Shown: positions 46,970-55,853, counted from the first letter of the stretch. The stretch is 64,000 nt of DNA from Streptomyces sp. AM 2-1-1 (GCF_029167645.1 NZ_CP119147.1:1488001-1552000), one strand, 5' to 3'. A program made the numbers and translations. The notes: generated by a model not told the origin, from the sequence alone.

Positions 46970-47941
46970 TCACACGTTCGGGTCGGGTGGGGTCTGGGCG
47001 GGCGGGGTCGGGCGGGGATGGGTGCGGTAGCCGTGCATCGAGGTGAAGAACGGCGAGGGTTCGAGAGTGGGGTCGCCGGTGTAGCCGAGCCGGTCGGCGG
47101 CGGGGGCGAACGGGGAGTACGGCGAGTCCGTCCTGCCGAGACCGGCCCGCAGGCAGTCGCAGGCGGCCGAGGCGATGCGGGCTTCGACGGCGAGGCTCTG
47201 GGTGATCGCCTCCTCGGCCTGGGCGGCATCGAGCTCGACTCCGTAGGGGGTACCGTCGGCGCGCCGGTAGGGGTGGCCGAGGTAGAGGTGTTCCGGGCGC
47301 ACCCGGTCGCACAGGTGCTCCAGACTCGTGCGGTAGGCGGCCGGGTCCGTGTAGCCGGGGAAGCCGTTGGCGGCGCCGTGGGCCTGGACCGCGTCGCCGA
47401 CGAATACCGCCCGCCCCCGGTCCAGGTCGTAGGCGACGGAGCCGGGGGTGTGGCCCGGGATCGCGTGCACGGTGACGGTGGTGGTGCCGCCGAGGGAGAG
47501 GGTCTCGCCGCCCTTGACCAGCAGGGCGGGCTCCATCTCGCCGGAGATGACGGCGTGGGTGGCGGCCGTCACCTTCGCCTCCCCCTCGGGGTCGCCGACG
47601 TAGGCGCCCCGGCCCGCGAGGTACTCCTCCACGTGGGCCCGCCGGGAGCGGAGCATGGGCGCGTCGGCCTCGTGGATCACCACCTGCGCACGCCGTCCGG
47701 TCAGCTCCCAGAGCGCGAACGCCCCTCCCACGTGATCGATGTGGCCGTGCGTCAGGAAAATCCAGCGAACGTCCTCGATGCGTCGGCCGATCGCTTTCAG
47801 GGCGGGGGCCATCCCCTCGGCGGGCGAGGTGGCGATACCCGTGTCGACGATCGCGGGTTCGTGGGCGTCGATGTAAAAGCTGTAGAGACCGAACCGGCCC
47901 CACGGTGAGACCAGGGGATGGACGGTGGCTTCGTGCGTCAT
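46970..47941 (-). CDS. Metallo-beta-lactamase-fold hydrolase
   Basis: A 323-residue MBL-fold protein with full dizinc ligands: FLTHGHIDHVGG near 61-72 (HxHxDH), AIPGHTPGSVAYD near 159-171, VFVGDAVQAHG near 180 (bridging Asp), and LYLGHPYRR near 217. The extra ~100 C-terminal residues resemble those of glyoxalase II-like and lactonase members. It hydrolyses a thioester, lactone or similar bond. It is 17 bases upstream of the CocE-type gene and shares its strand with the following esterase and hydroxylase genes. Substrate not predictable from sequence alone. Confidence 0.86.
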   Translation of the reverse strand: MTHEATVHPLVSPWGRFGLYSFYIDAHEPAIVDTGIATSPAEGMAPALKAIGRRIEDVRWIFLTHGHIDHVGGAFALWELTGRRAQVVIHEADAPMLRSRRAHVEEYLAGRGAYVGDPEGEAKVTAATHAVISGEMEPALLVKGGETLSLGGTTTVTVHAIPGHTPGSVAYDLDRGRAVFVGDAVQAHGAANGFPGYTDPAAYRTSLEHLCDRVRPEHLYLGHPYRRADGTPYGVELDAAQAEEAITQSLAVEARIASAACDCLRAGLGRTDSPYSPFAPAADRLGYTGDPTLEPSPFFTSMHGYRTHPRPTPPAQTPPDPNV

Positions 47942-47984
47942 GGCTCACTCTCGGTACACGTACGGGGGCCGGCCGGGCGGAGGC

Positions 47985-48914
47985 TCAGCTCGGTTCGGAC
48001 CGGAGGAAGTCACGGGTCTCCTCGAAGACCCGGCGGTACTCCGGGAGCCAGGAGAAGTGCTGTACGAAGCCGTGGCCCGCGCCCTCGTACCGGCTCACCG
48101 TCGCCGGCACCCCGGCCTCGCGGAGCCGGCGGCCGTGGAGTTCGCCCTCGTCGCGCAGCGGGTCGTGTGCGGCGGTGACCACGAGGGCGGGCGGCAGACC
48201 GGTGAGGTCCGCGCGCTTGGCGGGCGAGACGCGCGGGTCGGCGGGGTCGGCGCCGCTGTCGAGGTAGAAGGCGTTGAAGGGCTTCAGCCCGGCCGTCTCC
48301 ATGCCGTAGCCCACCGCGTTCTCACGCAGCGAGGGGTAGCGGTCCTCGTCGAAGTCCAGGTCGAGCGACGGGTAGTAGAGGACCTGGTGGGTGATCCGGT
48401 GGAAGCCGTCGTCGTGCGCCCGTGCCGCCACGGCGGCGACGAAGGTGCCGCCGGAGCTGTCCCCGGCGAGGGCGAGGGTTCTGCCGTCCCAGCCGAGGTC
48501 CGCGCTCTCCTCGGCGGCCCAGCGCACGACGGCGTAGCAGTCGTCGAGTCCGGCGGGGAAGGCCGCCTCGGGGGCGAGGCGGTAGCCGACGGAGACGACC
48601 TTGAGGCCGGTCTCCTTCGCCAGCGAGCGGGCGACGTGGTCGTGCGTCTCCAGACTGCCGAGGAAGAAGGCGCCACCGTGGAAGTAGACCAGCAGGCCGT
48701 GGCTCTCGGCGTCGGTCGGGGTGTGGACGCGTACGGGTACGCCACCCAGCGCGGTCGGCGCGGTCAGGTCCTCGACGGCGTGGAGCGGCAGGCGTTCGGC
48801 GAGGGGGGCGACGTGCGCCTCGTCCGCGGCGCGCAGGGCGACGGGGTCGAGCGGTCCTTCGGGCGGGGTGGGCAGGGTGGCGAGGAAGCGGGCGATCTCG
48901 GGGTGCAGGGTCAT
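47985..48914 (-). CDS. HSL-family alpha/beta-hydrolase (esterase)
   Basis: A 309-residue esterase of the hormone-sensitive lipase family: oxyanion segment LVYFHGGAFFLGSLE near 74-88, nucleophile LALAGDSSGGTFVAA near 146-160 (GDSxGG), Asp in VVTAAHDPLRDEGE near 250 and His in YEGAGHGFVQHF near 280. Cytoplasmic; no signal peptide. ATG 48914. It lies between the MBL-fold and flavin hydroxylase genes on the same strand, in keeping with an ester-hydrolysis step after oxygenation. Confidence 0.88.
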   Translation of the reverse strand: MTLHPEIARFLATLPTPPEGPLDPVALRAADEAHVAPLAERLPLHAVEDLTAPTALGGVPVRVHTPTDAESHGLLVYFHGGAFFLGSLETHDHVARSLAKETGLKVVSVGYRLAPEAAFPAGLDDCYAVVRWAAEESADLGWDGRTLALAGDSSGGTFVAAVAARAHDDGFHRITHQVLYYPSLDLDFDEDRYPSLRENAVGYGMETAGLKPFNAFYLDSGADPADPRVSPAKRADLTGLPPALVVTAAHDPLRDEGELHGRRLREAGVPATVSRYEGAGHGFVQHFSWLPEYRRVFEETRDFLRSEPS

Positions 48915-48928
48915 GGTGTCGGTCCTGA

Positions 48929-50068
48929 TCAGTCCTGGGAGGCTGCGGTGGCAGCGGCGGGCTTCTGGCCGGGGAAGACCTCGTGGATCTCCTCCTCGCT
49001 CCAGCCCTGGCGGGAGATGCGCTGGAGTTCGTCGGTCACCGGTTTGCGAATGGCCTGGTAGTGGGCCAGCGCCTCCTTCACGGTGTCCGCCGAGCGCAGC
49101 GCGTCGGCGAGCGCGCCGGCGTCCTCGATGGCGGAGTTGGCGCCCTGGCCCTGGTGGTGCAGCATCGAGTGGGCGGCGTCGCCGACGAGTACGACGGAGT
49201 CGGTGTGCCAGGTGTCGACGGGGTCGATGTCGTAGACGGCCCGGACGTTGACGGTGTCCATGTCGAGGTCGCGGGCGATGTTGACCAGGCGCTCGTCGAA
49301 GCCGTCGAGGGTCGCGAGCAGGTCGTCCTTGGTGATCTGGGGCGACCATGTGCTGTCCGGGCAGAGGGCGGTGACGTCGAAGGACACCTGGTCGCGGTGG
49401 CGCAGCGGCAGCAGGTAGACCTTCGTGCCCCGGCCGATGTACATGCGCAGGTTGTCGTCGACGGCCATCCCGTGACAGGCGTCGACGGGGATGACCGCGC
49501 GGTAGGCGTGTTCGCCCGAGAAGACCGGCCCCCGGTCTCCGAAGAGTTCCTTGCGGACGACCGACTTGATGCCGTCGGCGCCGACGACCAGGTCCGCCTC
49601 GACGCTCACGCCGTTGGCAAAGGTGAGGACGGAGCCGTCGTCCTTCTCCGTGACGGACTCCAGTTTGTGCCCGAGGTGCACCATGCCCTCGGGCAGGACG
49701 CCGAGGAGGGCCTCGATGAAGTCGCCCCGATGGATCAGGTGGGTCTGCGTCTGGTCGCCGGCGACCGGCCAGGGCTCCTGCATGATCGGTTCGGCGGTGG
49801 CGGTGAGGATCTCGAAGCGGTCGCTGGGCGAGCTGACCTTCGCGATGGCGTCGAAGATGCCCCACGCACGGAACCTGTTCATGGTGGAGGGCCGCAGGCC
49901 GATGCCGGCGCCCACCTCCCGAATGCTGGTGGCCTGTTCGTAGACGTTGACGTCGGCGCCGAGCAGGCTCAGTGCCTTCGCCGCCGCCGCACCGCCGTAC
50001 CCCGCTCCGACGATGGCTATTCTCAGGTTCTCGAGGTTCTTGTGGTCGGGCGTGTCCGAGAGCTGCAT
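48929..50068 (-). CDS. FAD-dependent aromatic hydroxylase (salicylate-hydroxylase-like, group A)
   Basis: A 379-residue single-component flavin monooxygenase: GxGxxG in AIVGAGYGGAAAAKAL near 14-29, VGADGIKSVVRKEL near 157 (DG motif), and the GD motif in VVLVGDAAHSMLHHQGQGANS near 285-304. These enzymes use NAD(P)H and oxygen to hydroxylate or oxidatively cleave aromatic acids. The ATG at 50068 follows the phosphotriesterase-family gene by 11 bases, so they are co-transcribed. Distinct from the second flavin hydroxylase at 56604, which sits with gentisate genes. Confidence 0.86.
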   Translation of the reverse strand: MQLSDTPDHKNLENLRIAIVGAGYGGAAAAKALSLLGADVNVYEQATSIREVGAGIGLRPSTMNRFRAWGIFDAIAKVSSPSDRFEILTATAEPIMQEPWPVAGDQTQTHLIHRGDFIEALLGVLPEGMVHLGHKLESVTEKDDGSVLTFANGVSVEADLVVGADGIKSVVRKELFGDRGPVFSGEHAYRAVIPVDACHGMAVDDNLRMYIGRGTKVYLLPLRHRDQVSFDVTALCPDSTWSPQITKDDLLATLDGFDERLVNIARDLDMDTVNVRAVYDIDPVDTWHTDSVVLVGDAAHSMLHHQGQGANSAIEDAGALADALRSADTVKEALAHYQAIRKPVTDELQRISRQGWSEEEIHEVFPGQKPAAATAASQD

Positions 50069-50079
50069 GGTGGTTCTCT

Positions 50080-51042
50080 CTACTTCTGGATGGTGAGGAA
50101 GTCGGCGGGGTTGTCCACGAAGATCGTCTTGATCGCGGCGTCCTCGAGACCCGCGGCGCGGAGGTCCGGGATCAGGTCGTCGAAGAGGTAGTTGACGGTG
50201 TGGCCCTTCACGCCCGGCCAGCCCAACGGACTGCAGTTGGCGTCGGCGGAGGCGAGGACCTGCTTGATCCGGCCGTCGCCGATGAACCGGAGGAAGTGGT
50301 CGAGGCGTTCCTTGCGGGGACGGGCCCAGAACGGCGGGTCCGGCAGTTCGGTCTCGTAGCCGAAGGTGTCGAAGCCGATGCGGCCGCCCTGCTCGGCGAT
50401 CCAGACGTCGCGCGTCTTGTCGGCGTTCACCCCGTCGTCCACGTGTCCGAAGAGCACGCGGTCGAGCGGGAGCCCTTCCTCGGTGAAGATCGCGATGGCA
50501 TTCTCCGCGTCGATGGCGAGGTGGGTCAGGATCGGTACGCCGGTGGCGAGCGAGGCGCGGGCGGCGGCGCGGTAGATGCGCTTGTCCAGCTCCGTCATCC
50601 GGCCGCCGCGGCTCACCCCGACCTTGATGACCCCGGCGCGACTGCGGGTGTCGCCGATGCCGACGGTGATCTCGTGCGTGAACTGCCGGGTCAGGTAATC
50701 CGCGTCGGCGCGGGCGAAGTGCGGCAGGGCTGTGTCGCCGCCGACGAAGCCGGTGCAGGCGATGATGTGCACGCCGGTCTTCGCGGAGAGCGACTTGTAG
50801 TAGTCGACGTCACGGCCGTTGCAGATGCCGGTCGCGTCGACGAAGGTGCCGCCGCCGTTCTCGTGGAAGGCCCGCAGCTTGGGGACGGTCTCCTCGTACC
50901 GCTGCTCGGGGGTCTTCCACCACTTCGTGTCCAGCTCGGAGCCGGGCATCCCGTAGCCAATGTGCTCGTGGATGGCCACCAGCCCCAGCGCCTCGGCCGG
51001 TACCGGCCCGAGGACGGAGTTCACTCTCGACACAACACTCAC
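50080..51042 (-). CDS. Phosphotriesterase-family metallohydrolase (likely lactonase/esterase)
   Basis: A 320-residue TIM-barrel protein with a complete binuclear metal site: H25 and H27 in LVAIHEHIG, the bridging lysine in VIKVGVS near 138, histidines in PILTHLA near 171 and LFGHVDD near 199, and the aspartate in LASADANC near 265. Family members hydrolyse lactones, organophosphates or amide bonds. GTG 51042 start is tentative (alternative GTG 51033). The upstream neighbour at 51117 is a paralogue that has lost these ligands. It leads the hydroxylase-esterase-hydrolase run. Confidence 0.86.
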   Translation of the reverse strand: MSVVSRVNSVLGPVPAEALGLVAIHEHIGYGMPGSELDTKWWKTPEQRYEETVPKLRAFHENGGGTFVDATGICNGRDVDYYKSLSAKTGVHIIACTGFVGGDTALPHFARADADYLTRQFTHEITVGIGDTRSRAGVIKVGVSRGGRMTELDKRIYRAAARASLATGVPILTHLAIDAENAIAIFTEEGLPLDRVLFGHVDDGVNADKTRDVWIAEQGGRIGFDTFGYETELPDPPFWARPRKERLDHFLRFIGDGRIKQVLASADANCSPLGWPGVKGHTVNYLFDDLIPDLRAAGLEDAAIKTIFVDNPADFLTIQK

Positions 51043-51116
51043 CTTTGAGTAGGAGACTTGACGGTGGTTCGCGGGGCGCGCTCGGCCACGGCGCGGACCC
51101 GGCTGCGGTACAGCAC

Positions 51117-52091
51117 TCAGCGCGCGGACAGCAGCTCGCGCGGATTGTCGACGAGGACGCGCCGCACGTCCTCGTCGCCGAGGCCGTGCGCCTTCAGCAG
51201 CGGGACGAAGTCGGTCAGGACGCGGCTGTACGGGACGTCGTTGCCGGCGTGGCCCTTGGCGACCCCGGTCGCGCCGGCCGACAGCAGGATCCGGCCCCCG
51301 AAGCCCGCCCGTACGAGGTCGGTGACCAGCTCGGCGCGCTCCGCGTCGGTGAGGTGCTCCTCGTCCTCACTACCGACGTGGTCGAACGCGACGTACGCGC
51401 CGCGGTGGGCGGTTTCCACGGGTGCCCCGGCGGCTGCGGCGTCCCTGCGGTCGAGTCCGCCGACGACGACCCGGTCGGCGGGGAGCCTTTCGTCCAGGAC
51501 GACGCCGAGGTCGTGGGGGGCGTCGCCGCCGAAGCGGAGGGAGACGGCGACGCCGGTGGCGAGCGCGGTCCGGGCCGCTCCCCGGGCGAGGCTCTCGTCG
51601 GTCGCCGTCATGCCCTCCCGGGTCACGGTGATGGCGACCAGACCGGCGGCACCGCGCCGCTCCACACGCGGGACCACCATGCCCTCGGTGATCTCGCGGG
51701 TGAAGAGGTCGGTGAACTTCTCGGCGGGCCAGGGCGTCGGCGGGTCGGTCTGGGGGGTGAGGAAGTAGCCGCCGAGCAGTTCCTCGGGACCCTGGCCCGT
51801 CGAGGCGACGATGTGCACGCCGGTCGTCCGGGAGAGGGCCTCGTACATCGGCACGTCCCGGCCGTGGAACATGCCGATGCTGTCGACGATCGCGCCGCCG
51901 CCGTGGGAGCGGAAGTCCTTCAGTTTCGCGGCGAGGATCTCGAAGATCTCCGCGCGGTCGATGGTGACGTCGAAGGCGTGCTCGGCGCCCGGGACCACCG
52001 ACAGCAGTGCCTCGTGCACCGATACGACGCCCAGTTCCTCGGCCGGAATCGGCCCGAGGACGGTGTTGACGGTGTTGCTCTTGACGCTCAT
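51117..52091 (-). CDS. Phosphotriesterase-family paralogue lacking metal ligands (pseudoenzyme)
   Basis: A 324-residue homologue of the protein encoded at 50080 (NTVLGPIPAEELGVVSVHE versus NSVLGPVPAEALGLVAIHE at the start; similar ends RRVLVDNPRELLSAR and KTIFVDNPADFLTIQK). Aligning by eye, every metal ligand is changed: HEH becomes HEA, the lysine position is alanine (GLVAITVT), the histidine positions are leucine (VSLRFG) and glycine (VVGGLD), and the aspartate is glycine (LSAGATG). The fold seems intact, so it is probably a non-catalytic partner or binding protein rather than a decaying gene. ATG 52091 with AGGGCAGG upstream. Confidence 0.82.
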   Translation of the reverse strand: MSVKSNTVNTVLGPIPAEELGVVSVHEALLSVVPGAEHAFDVTIDRAEIFEILAAKLKDFRSHGGGAIVDSIGMFHGRDVPMYEALSRTTGVHIVASTGQGPEELLGGYFLTPQTDPPTPWPAEKFTDLFTREITEGMVVPRVERRGAAGLVAITVTREGMTATDESLARGAARTALATGVAVSLRFGGDAPHDLGVVLDERLPADRVVVGGLDRRDAAAAGAPVETAHRGAYVAFDHVGSEDEEHLTDAERAELVTDLVRAGFGGRILLSAGATGVAKGHAGNDVPYSRVLTDFVPLLKAHGLGDEDVRRVLVDNPRELLSAR

Positions 52092-52114
52092 GCCTGCCCT
52101 CACGTGTCCGGGTG

Positions 52115-52170
52115 GGGTGCAACGCACCCTCTGTGGCTGGCAGCCACAGTAGCTATTTGTTTTACATAGC
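52115..52170. promoter_or_regulatory. Three inverted repeats in the P450/phosphotriesterase control region
   Basis: Upstream of the leftward pseudoenzyme gene and the rightward P450 gene lie GGGTGC-AAC-GCACCC (52115-52129), CTGTGGCTG-G-CAGCCACAG (52131-52149, perfect 9-bp arms) and GCTAT-N9-ATAGC (52152-52170). The centre one is the best operator candidate. LysR and TetR regulators encoded to the right (54903, 55868) are possible ligands. The AT-rich TTGTTTTACAT segment may hold the promoter. Confidence 0.6.
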
Positions 52171-52371
52171 GTCAATCAAATGAACGCACCGAAAAAACAA
52201 TGGACATTGGGTCTGCCCGGACGCCTGGCAGACGCTCCTGTGGGCGCGGCGAAGGCCGCCTCCGATCCCACCGGTGGCAAGGGGTCCGCCCCTTCATATG
52301 CACAGTGCGCATGGCCAACCATGAACAACATTCACTTGCTGAATGGTGGAACCGACCCCTCTACTGGGCGG

Positions 52372-53544
52372 ATGACCACCCCGCCCGTCTCAGGCATCGA
52401 CCTGTTCGCCGACGCGACCCTGCTCGACCCCGATCCGGTCTACGCCGGACTGCGGGAGCAGGGTCCCGTCGTCCACCTTCCTAAGAACGACGTTTTCGTG
52501 CTGACGCGGTACGACGTCATCCGCGACGCGCTCGCCGACTGGGAGTCCTTCTCTTCGGCCTCGATCGGCTTCAACCCGGCGGTCGACGAGGCGCTCACCG
52601 GCACGTCGCTCGCCTCAGACCCTCCGGCGCACACCGCGCTGCGCGCCGCCCTCACCGAGAACCTGTCGCCGCGTGCCCTGCGCGGCATGAAGGCCGGGAT
52701 CGAGGCGAAGGCGGACTCCCTCGTGGCGGAACTCGTCGAGCGGGGCAGCTTCGAGGCGGTCGACTCCCTCGCCCGCGCCTTCCCGCTGGAGGTCGTGGCC
52801 GATCTGATCGGCTTCACCGGGTATGCCCGGGACAACATGCTGCGCTGGGGCCAGGCGGCCATGCAGGTCATCGGGCCGATGAACCGGCGCACCGCCGAGA
52901 GCTTCCCGATCGCCGGCGAGCTGTACGAGTGGTGCTCGCGGGTCACCCCCGCCGACCTGGCCGAGGGTTCCGTAGGGCGCGGCATCTTCGACGCCGAGGC
53001 CAGGGGGGCCATTCCGCCGGGGACGGCCGGCCGCATCATCCACCAGTACCTCGGCGCCGGGGTGGACACGACCGTGGCGGCGATCGGCAACGTCCTCGCG
53101 CTCTTCGGTACGCACCCGGACCAGTTCGACCTGGTCCGCGAGAACCCGGCGCTGGTGCCCGCGGCCTTCAACGAGGTGCTGCGTTACTGGGCCCCTGTCC
53201 ACGCCTGGGGCCGACGGACCACCCGGGACGTCACCGTGGACGGGTACGTCGTCCCGGCCGGCTCCCCGGTCGCGATCCTGTTCGGCGCCGGCAACCGCGA
53301 CCCCCGGCACTTCGACGACCCGGACACCTTCCTGGTCCGCCGCAACCCCGTCGACCACCTCTCCTTCGGCTACGGCCCGCACGGCTGCGCGGGTCAGGGC
53401 CTCGCCCGGCTGGAGGCCCACGCCGTGATCGGAGCGCTCTCCCGGCGCGTACGGCGGCTCGTGACCGGTCCCCCGGTCCGTGTGCCCAGCAACATCACCC
53501 GGAGTTTCGAGAAGCTCCCCGTCCTGGAGATGATTGCCGTATGA
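52372..53544 (+). CDS. Cytochrome P450
   Basis: About 390 residues from ATG 52372, just before the start of P450 homology (LFADATLLDPDPVYAGLREQ). ATG 52321 would add 17 residues; an earlier ATG at 52180 adds a non-homologous leader. Helix I is GAGVDTTVAAIGN, the ExxR element is NEVLRYWAPVHAWGRR, and the haem loop is SFGYGPHGCAGQGLARLE with the cysteine ligand. The usual acidic-Thr pair is present (VDTT). Its stop overlaps a ferredoxin gene, so a class I three-component system is encoded: P450, ferredoxin, reductase. Substrate is unknown but the block suggests O-demethylation or hydroxylation of an aromatic compound. Confidence 0.92.
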   Translation: MTTPPVSGIDLFADATLLDPDPVYAGLREQGPVVHLPKNDVFVLTRYDVIRDALADWESFSSASIGFNPAVDEALTGTSLASDPPAHTALRAALTENLSPRALRGMKAGIEAKADSLVAELVERGSFEAVDSLARAFPLEVVADLIGFTGYARDNMLRWGQAAMQVIGPMNRRTAESFPIAGELYEWCSRVTPADLAEGSVGRGIFDAEARGAIPPGTAGRIIHQYLGAGVDTTVAAIGNVLALFGTHPDQFDLVRENPALVPAAFNEVLRYWAPVHAWGRRTTRDVTVDGYVVPAGSPVAILFGAGNRDPRHFDDPDTFLVRRNPVDHLSFGYGPHGCAGQGLARLEAHAVIGALSRRVRRLVTGPPVRVPSNITRSFEKLPVLEMIAV

Positions 53545-53729
53545 GGATCGTTCTCGACCGGCCCCGCTGCGAGGGTCACGGGCTGTGCGAGGAAGCAGCT
53601 CCCCGTCTCATGCACCTGGACGGTGAAGGCGAACTCGTGCTCGACATCGAGCGGATCGGCGCGGTCGACGCGGCCCCCGCGCACGCGGCCGTCCGGGTGT
53701 GCCCGGTCGCCGCGCTGAGGATCGTGTGA
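53541..53729 (+). CDS. Small [3Fe-4S]-type ferredoxin, P450 partner
   Basis: A 62-residue ferredoxin. Cysteines lie in RCEGHGLCEEA (C10 and C16, with His13 in the variable position) and VCPVAAL (C54), the CxxHxxC...CP pattern of P450-associated actinobacterial ferredoxins. It passes electrons from the next-encoded reductase to the P450. It overlaps both neighbours (ATGA at 53541, GTGA at 53726). Confidence 0.93.
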   Translation: MRIVLDRPRCEGHGLCEEAAPRLMHLDGEGELVLDIERIGAVDAAPAHAAVRVCPVAALRIV

Positions 53730-54892
53730 GCGGCTCCACGCGGGAGCGCGCCGTCGTCGTCGGCAACGGCATCGCCGGGCTCACCGCGGCCGACGCGCTT
53801 CGCGAGGCCGGATTCGACGGCGAGCTGACCATCGTCGGCGACGAACCGTACCCGGCGTACAGCCGGCCCGCCCTGTCCAAGGCGTTGTTGCGGGACGGCG
53901 ACGGCCTCGCATCGCACGCGCTCCCGCCGCCCGGACACGGGGCGACGGAGCTCCTCGGCGTCCGCGCGACCCGGCTCCGCCTCGACCGCCGACAGGTGAT
54001 CCTCGACGACGGCACGGATCTGCCGTACGACCGTCTCGTCCTCGCCACCGGCTCCCGGGCCCGGCGGCTGTCGGACCTCCCCGAGGAACTCACCCTGCGC
54101 GGACTCGACGACGCGATGGCGCTGCGCGGCAGGCTGGCGGGCCGGCCGTCGGTCGTCGTGATCGGCGGGGGCCCGCTGGGCATGGAGATCGCCTCGGCGT
54201 GCCTGGCCGCCGGCTGCCCGGTCACTCTCGTCTCCTCGGGGGTGCCGCAGACCGCCCAGCTCGGCCCGTATCTCGCCGGTGTGCTCGCCGGGGCCGCCCG
54301 CGCCCGAGGGCTCGCCCTCGTCGGGAGCGGACCCGCCCGCATCGAGCGCCGGGAAGGAAGCGCCCGGGTGGTCCTAGCCGACGGCACGGTACTGGAGGCG
54401 GAGGTCCTCGTCTCGGCCGTGGGCGACATCCCGAACACGGAGTGGCTCGCGGACACCGGGCTCACCGCGAAGGGTGCCGGACTCACGGCGGACCGGGGAG
54501 CCGTGCCCGTCGACCCGCGCGGCCTCGTCCGCCCCCGTGTCGCGGCCGTCGGCGACCTGGCCGCACTCCCCACGCCGTACGGCCTCCGGCGCCTGCCGTT
54601 CTGGAGCAGTGCGATCGAGCAGGCGAAGACCGCCGCGAGTGCGCTTCTCCGCGGCGACGACACGCCGCCGCTCCGGTCACGGCCGTATTTCTGGACCGAG
54701 CAGTTCGGGCTGAGCCTCAAAATGGCGGGCCGTCAGGCCCCGTCGGGATCACCGGAGTTCCTTGATGGTGAGCCCGGCGGCGGTCCGTCGTTCATGCGCT
54801 GGCCGTGCAAGGACGGCACAGGCACGGCTGCGGCGCTCGACTACCGGATCGCCCTGCCCCGGCTGCGCCGGGCGGCCGGGCCGGGTGCGTAG
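53726..54892 (+). CDS. FAD-dependent ferredoxin reductase, P450 partner
   Basis: A 388-residue pyridine-nucleotide-disulphide-type reductase: FAD site VVVGNGIAGLTAADALRE at 10-27, LVLATGSRARRL near 107, NAD site VVVIGGGPLGMEIASACL near 145-162, and the second FAD segment AAVGDLAALP near 270. It moves electrons from NAD(P)H to the ferredoxin. GTG 53726 overlaps the ferredoxin stop. It closes the P450 three-gene unit and is followed by a LysR gene 10 bases later on the same strand. Confidence 0.9.
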   Translation: MSGSTRERAVVVGNGIAGLTAADALREAGFDGELTIVGDEPYPAYSRPALSKALLRDGDGLASHALPPPGHGATELLGVRATRLRLDRRQVILDDGTDLPYDRLVLATGSRARRLSDLPEELTLRGLDDAMALRGRLAGRPSVVVIGGGPLGMEIASACLAAGCPVTLVSSGVPQTAQLGPYLAGVLAGAARARGLALVGSGPARIERREGSARVVLADGTVLEAEVLVSAVGDIPNTEWLADTGLTAKGAGLTADRGAVPVDPRGLVRPRVAAVGDLAALPTPYGLRRLPFWSSAIEQAKTAASALLRGDDTPPLRSRPYFWTEQFGLSLKMAGRQAPSGSPEFLDGEPGGGPSFMRWPCKDGTGTAAALDYRIALPRLRRAAGPGA

Positions 54893-54902
54893 GGTTCGCT
54901 CC

Positions 54903-55826
54903 GTGGGCGACGACGAAGAGTGCACCGAGGGACCGGAGCTGGACCGGCTCGCCTCGGTGAACCTCAATCTGCTGGTGCCCCTCCTCGCGCTCGTCGAGGA
55001 GGGCTCGGTGACCAGGGCCGCGCAACGCGTCGGCCTCTCGCAACCGGCCATGAGCCACGCCCTGACCAGGATGCGCCGGCTGATGGGCGACGAACTCGTC
55101 GTCCGGCAGGGGACCGGTGTCACGCTGACCCCGCGCGCGCTGGAGCTGATCGCGCCGCTGCGCAGCGCCCTGCTGCACACGGCCCGCGTGGTGGACTTCC
55201 CCTCCTTCGACCCGGCGACGGACCGGCGCGTCATCACAGTCGCCATGACGACGAGCACCGCCCTGGTGGCCGGACCCCGCCTCGCCCGGCTCGTCGCCGA
55301 GCGCGCGCCGCACGCGACGCTGCGGCTGCGCACGATCACGATGCCGACCGAGGGCACCTTCACCGACCGGGGTGTCGACGTCGTCCTGATCTCCGAAGCC
55401 CACTTCTCACCGTATCCGCGCCAGCGGCTGTACGACGACCGCTGCGTGGTGGTCGCCTCACCGGACACCCCACCGGAGGCGAGCGCGCTCGACCTGCTGA
55501 CCACCGAGCGGCACATCGTCGTCGACACCGAGCGACGGGTCTTCCCGTACTCGGTACTGGAGGACGAGGGGATCGACTACCGCATCGGCCAACTGGTCTC
55601 CGACTACCTGCTGGTGCCCTTCCTCGTCGCCCGCGCGGGCGGGGTCGCCCTCCTGCGCCACCGGGTGGCCACCGCCGTGGGCAGGCTCAGCGAGCTGCGG
55701 ATCGAGGAGTTCCCGTTCCCTCTTCCCGGGCTCGGGATCGACATGGTCTTCAACCCTCACCTGGGCGATCAGCAGTTCGTCGACTGGCTGCGGACGCTGC
55801 TGCTCGACGTGGCGGCGAGGCTCTGA
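54903..55826 (+). CDS. LysR-family transcriptional regulator
   Basis: A 307-residue regulator of the NodD/SyrM-like LysR subgroup: HTH at about 17-75 (LNLLVPLLALVEEGSVTRAA; RVGLSQPAMSHALTRMRRL), then the effector domain. The C-terminal HLGDQQFVDWLRTLL matches the subgroup's end. Start at GTG 54903 is likely, because homology begins shortly after; there is only a weak AGGG site. Being directly downstream of the reductase gene it may be co-transcribed with the P450 unit and control it. Confidence 0.88.
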   Translation: MGDDEECTEGPELDRLASVNLNLLVPLLALVEEGSVTRAAQRVGLSQPAMSHALTRMRRLMGDELVVRQGTGVTLTPRALELIAPLRSALLHTARVVDFPSFDPATDRRVITVAMTTSTALVAGPRLARLVAERAPHATLRLRTITMPTEGTFTDRGVDVVLISEAHFSPYPRQRLYDDRCVVVASPDTPPEASALDLLTTERHIVVDTERRVFPYSVLEDEGIDYRIGQLVSDYLLVPFLVARAGGVALLRHRVATAVGRLSELRIEEFPFPLPGLGIDMVFNPHLGDQQFVDWLRTLLLDVAARL

Positions 55827-55853
55827 CCCCTCCTGGTCACCGCGCCGGGGACC

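Noticed and set aside
52180..52371. Longer N-terminus for the P450
   Set aside because: The extra 64 residues lack P450 homology and overlap the AT-rich, palindrome-adjacent control region; the shorter starts sit at the usual family position.
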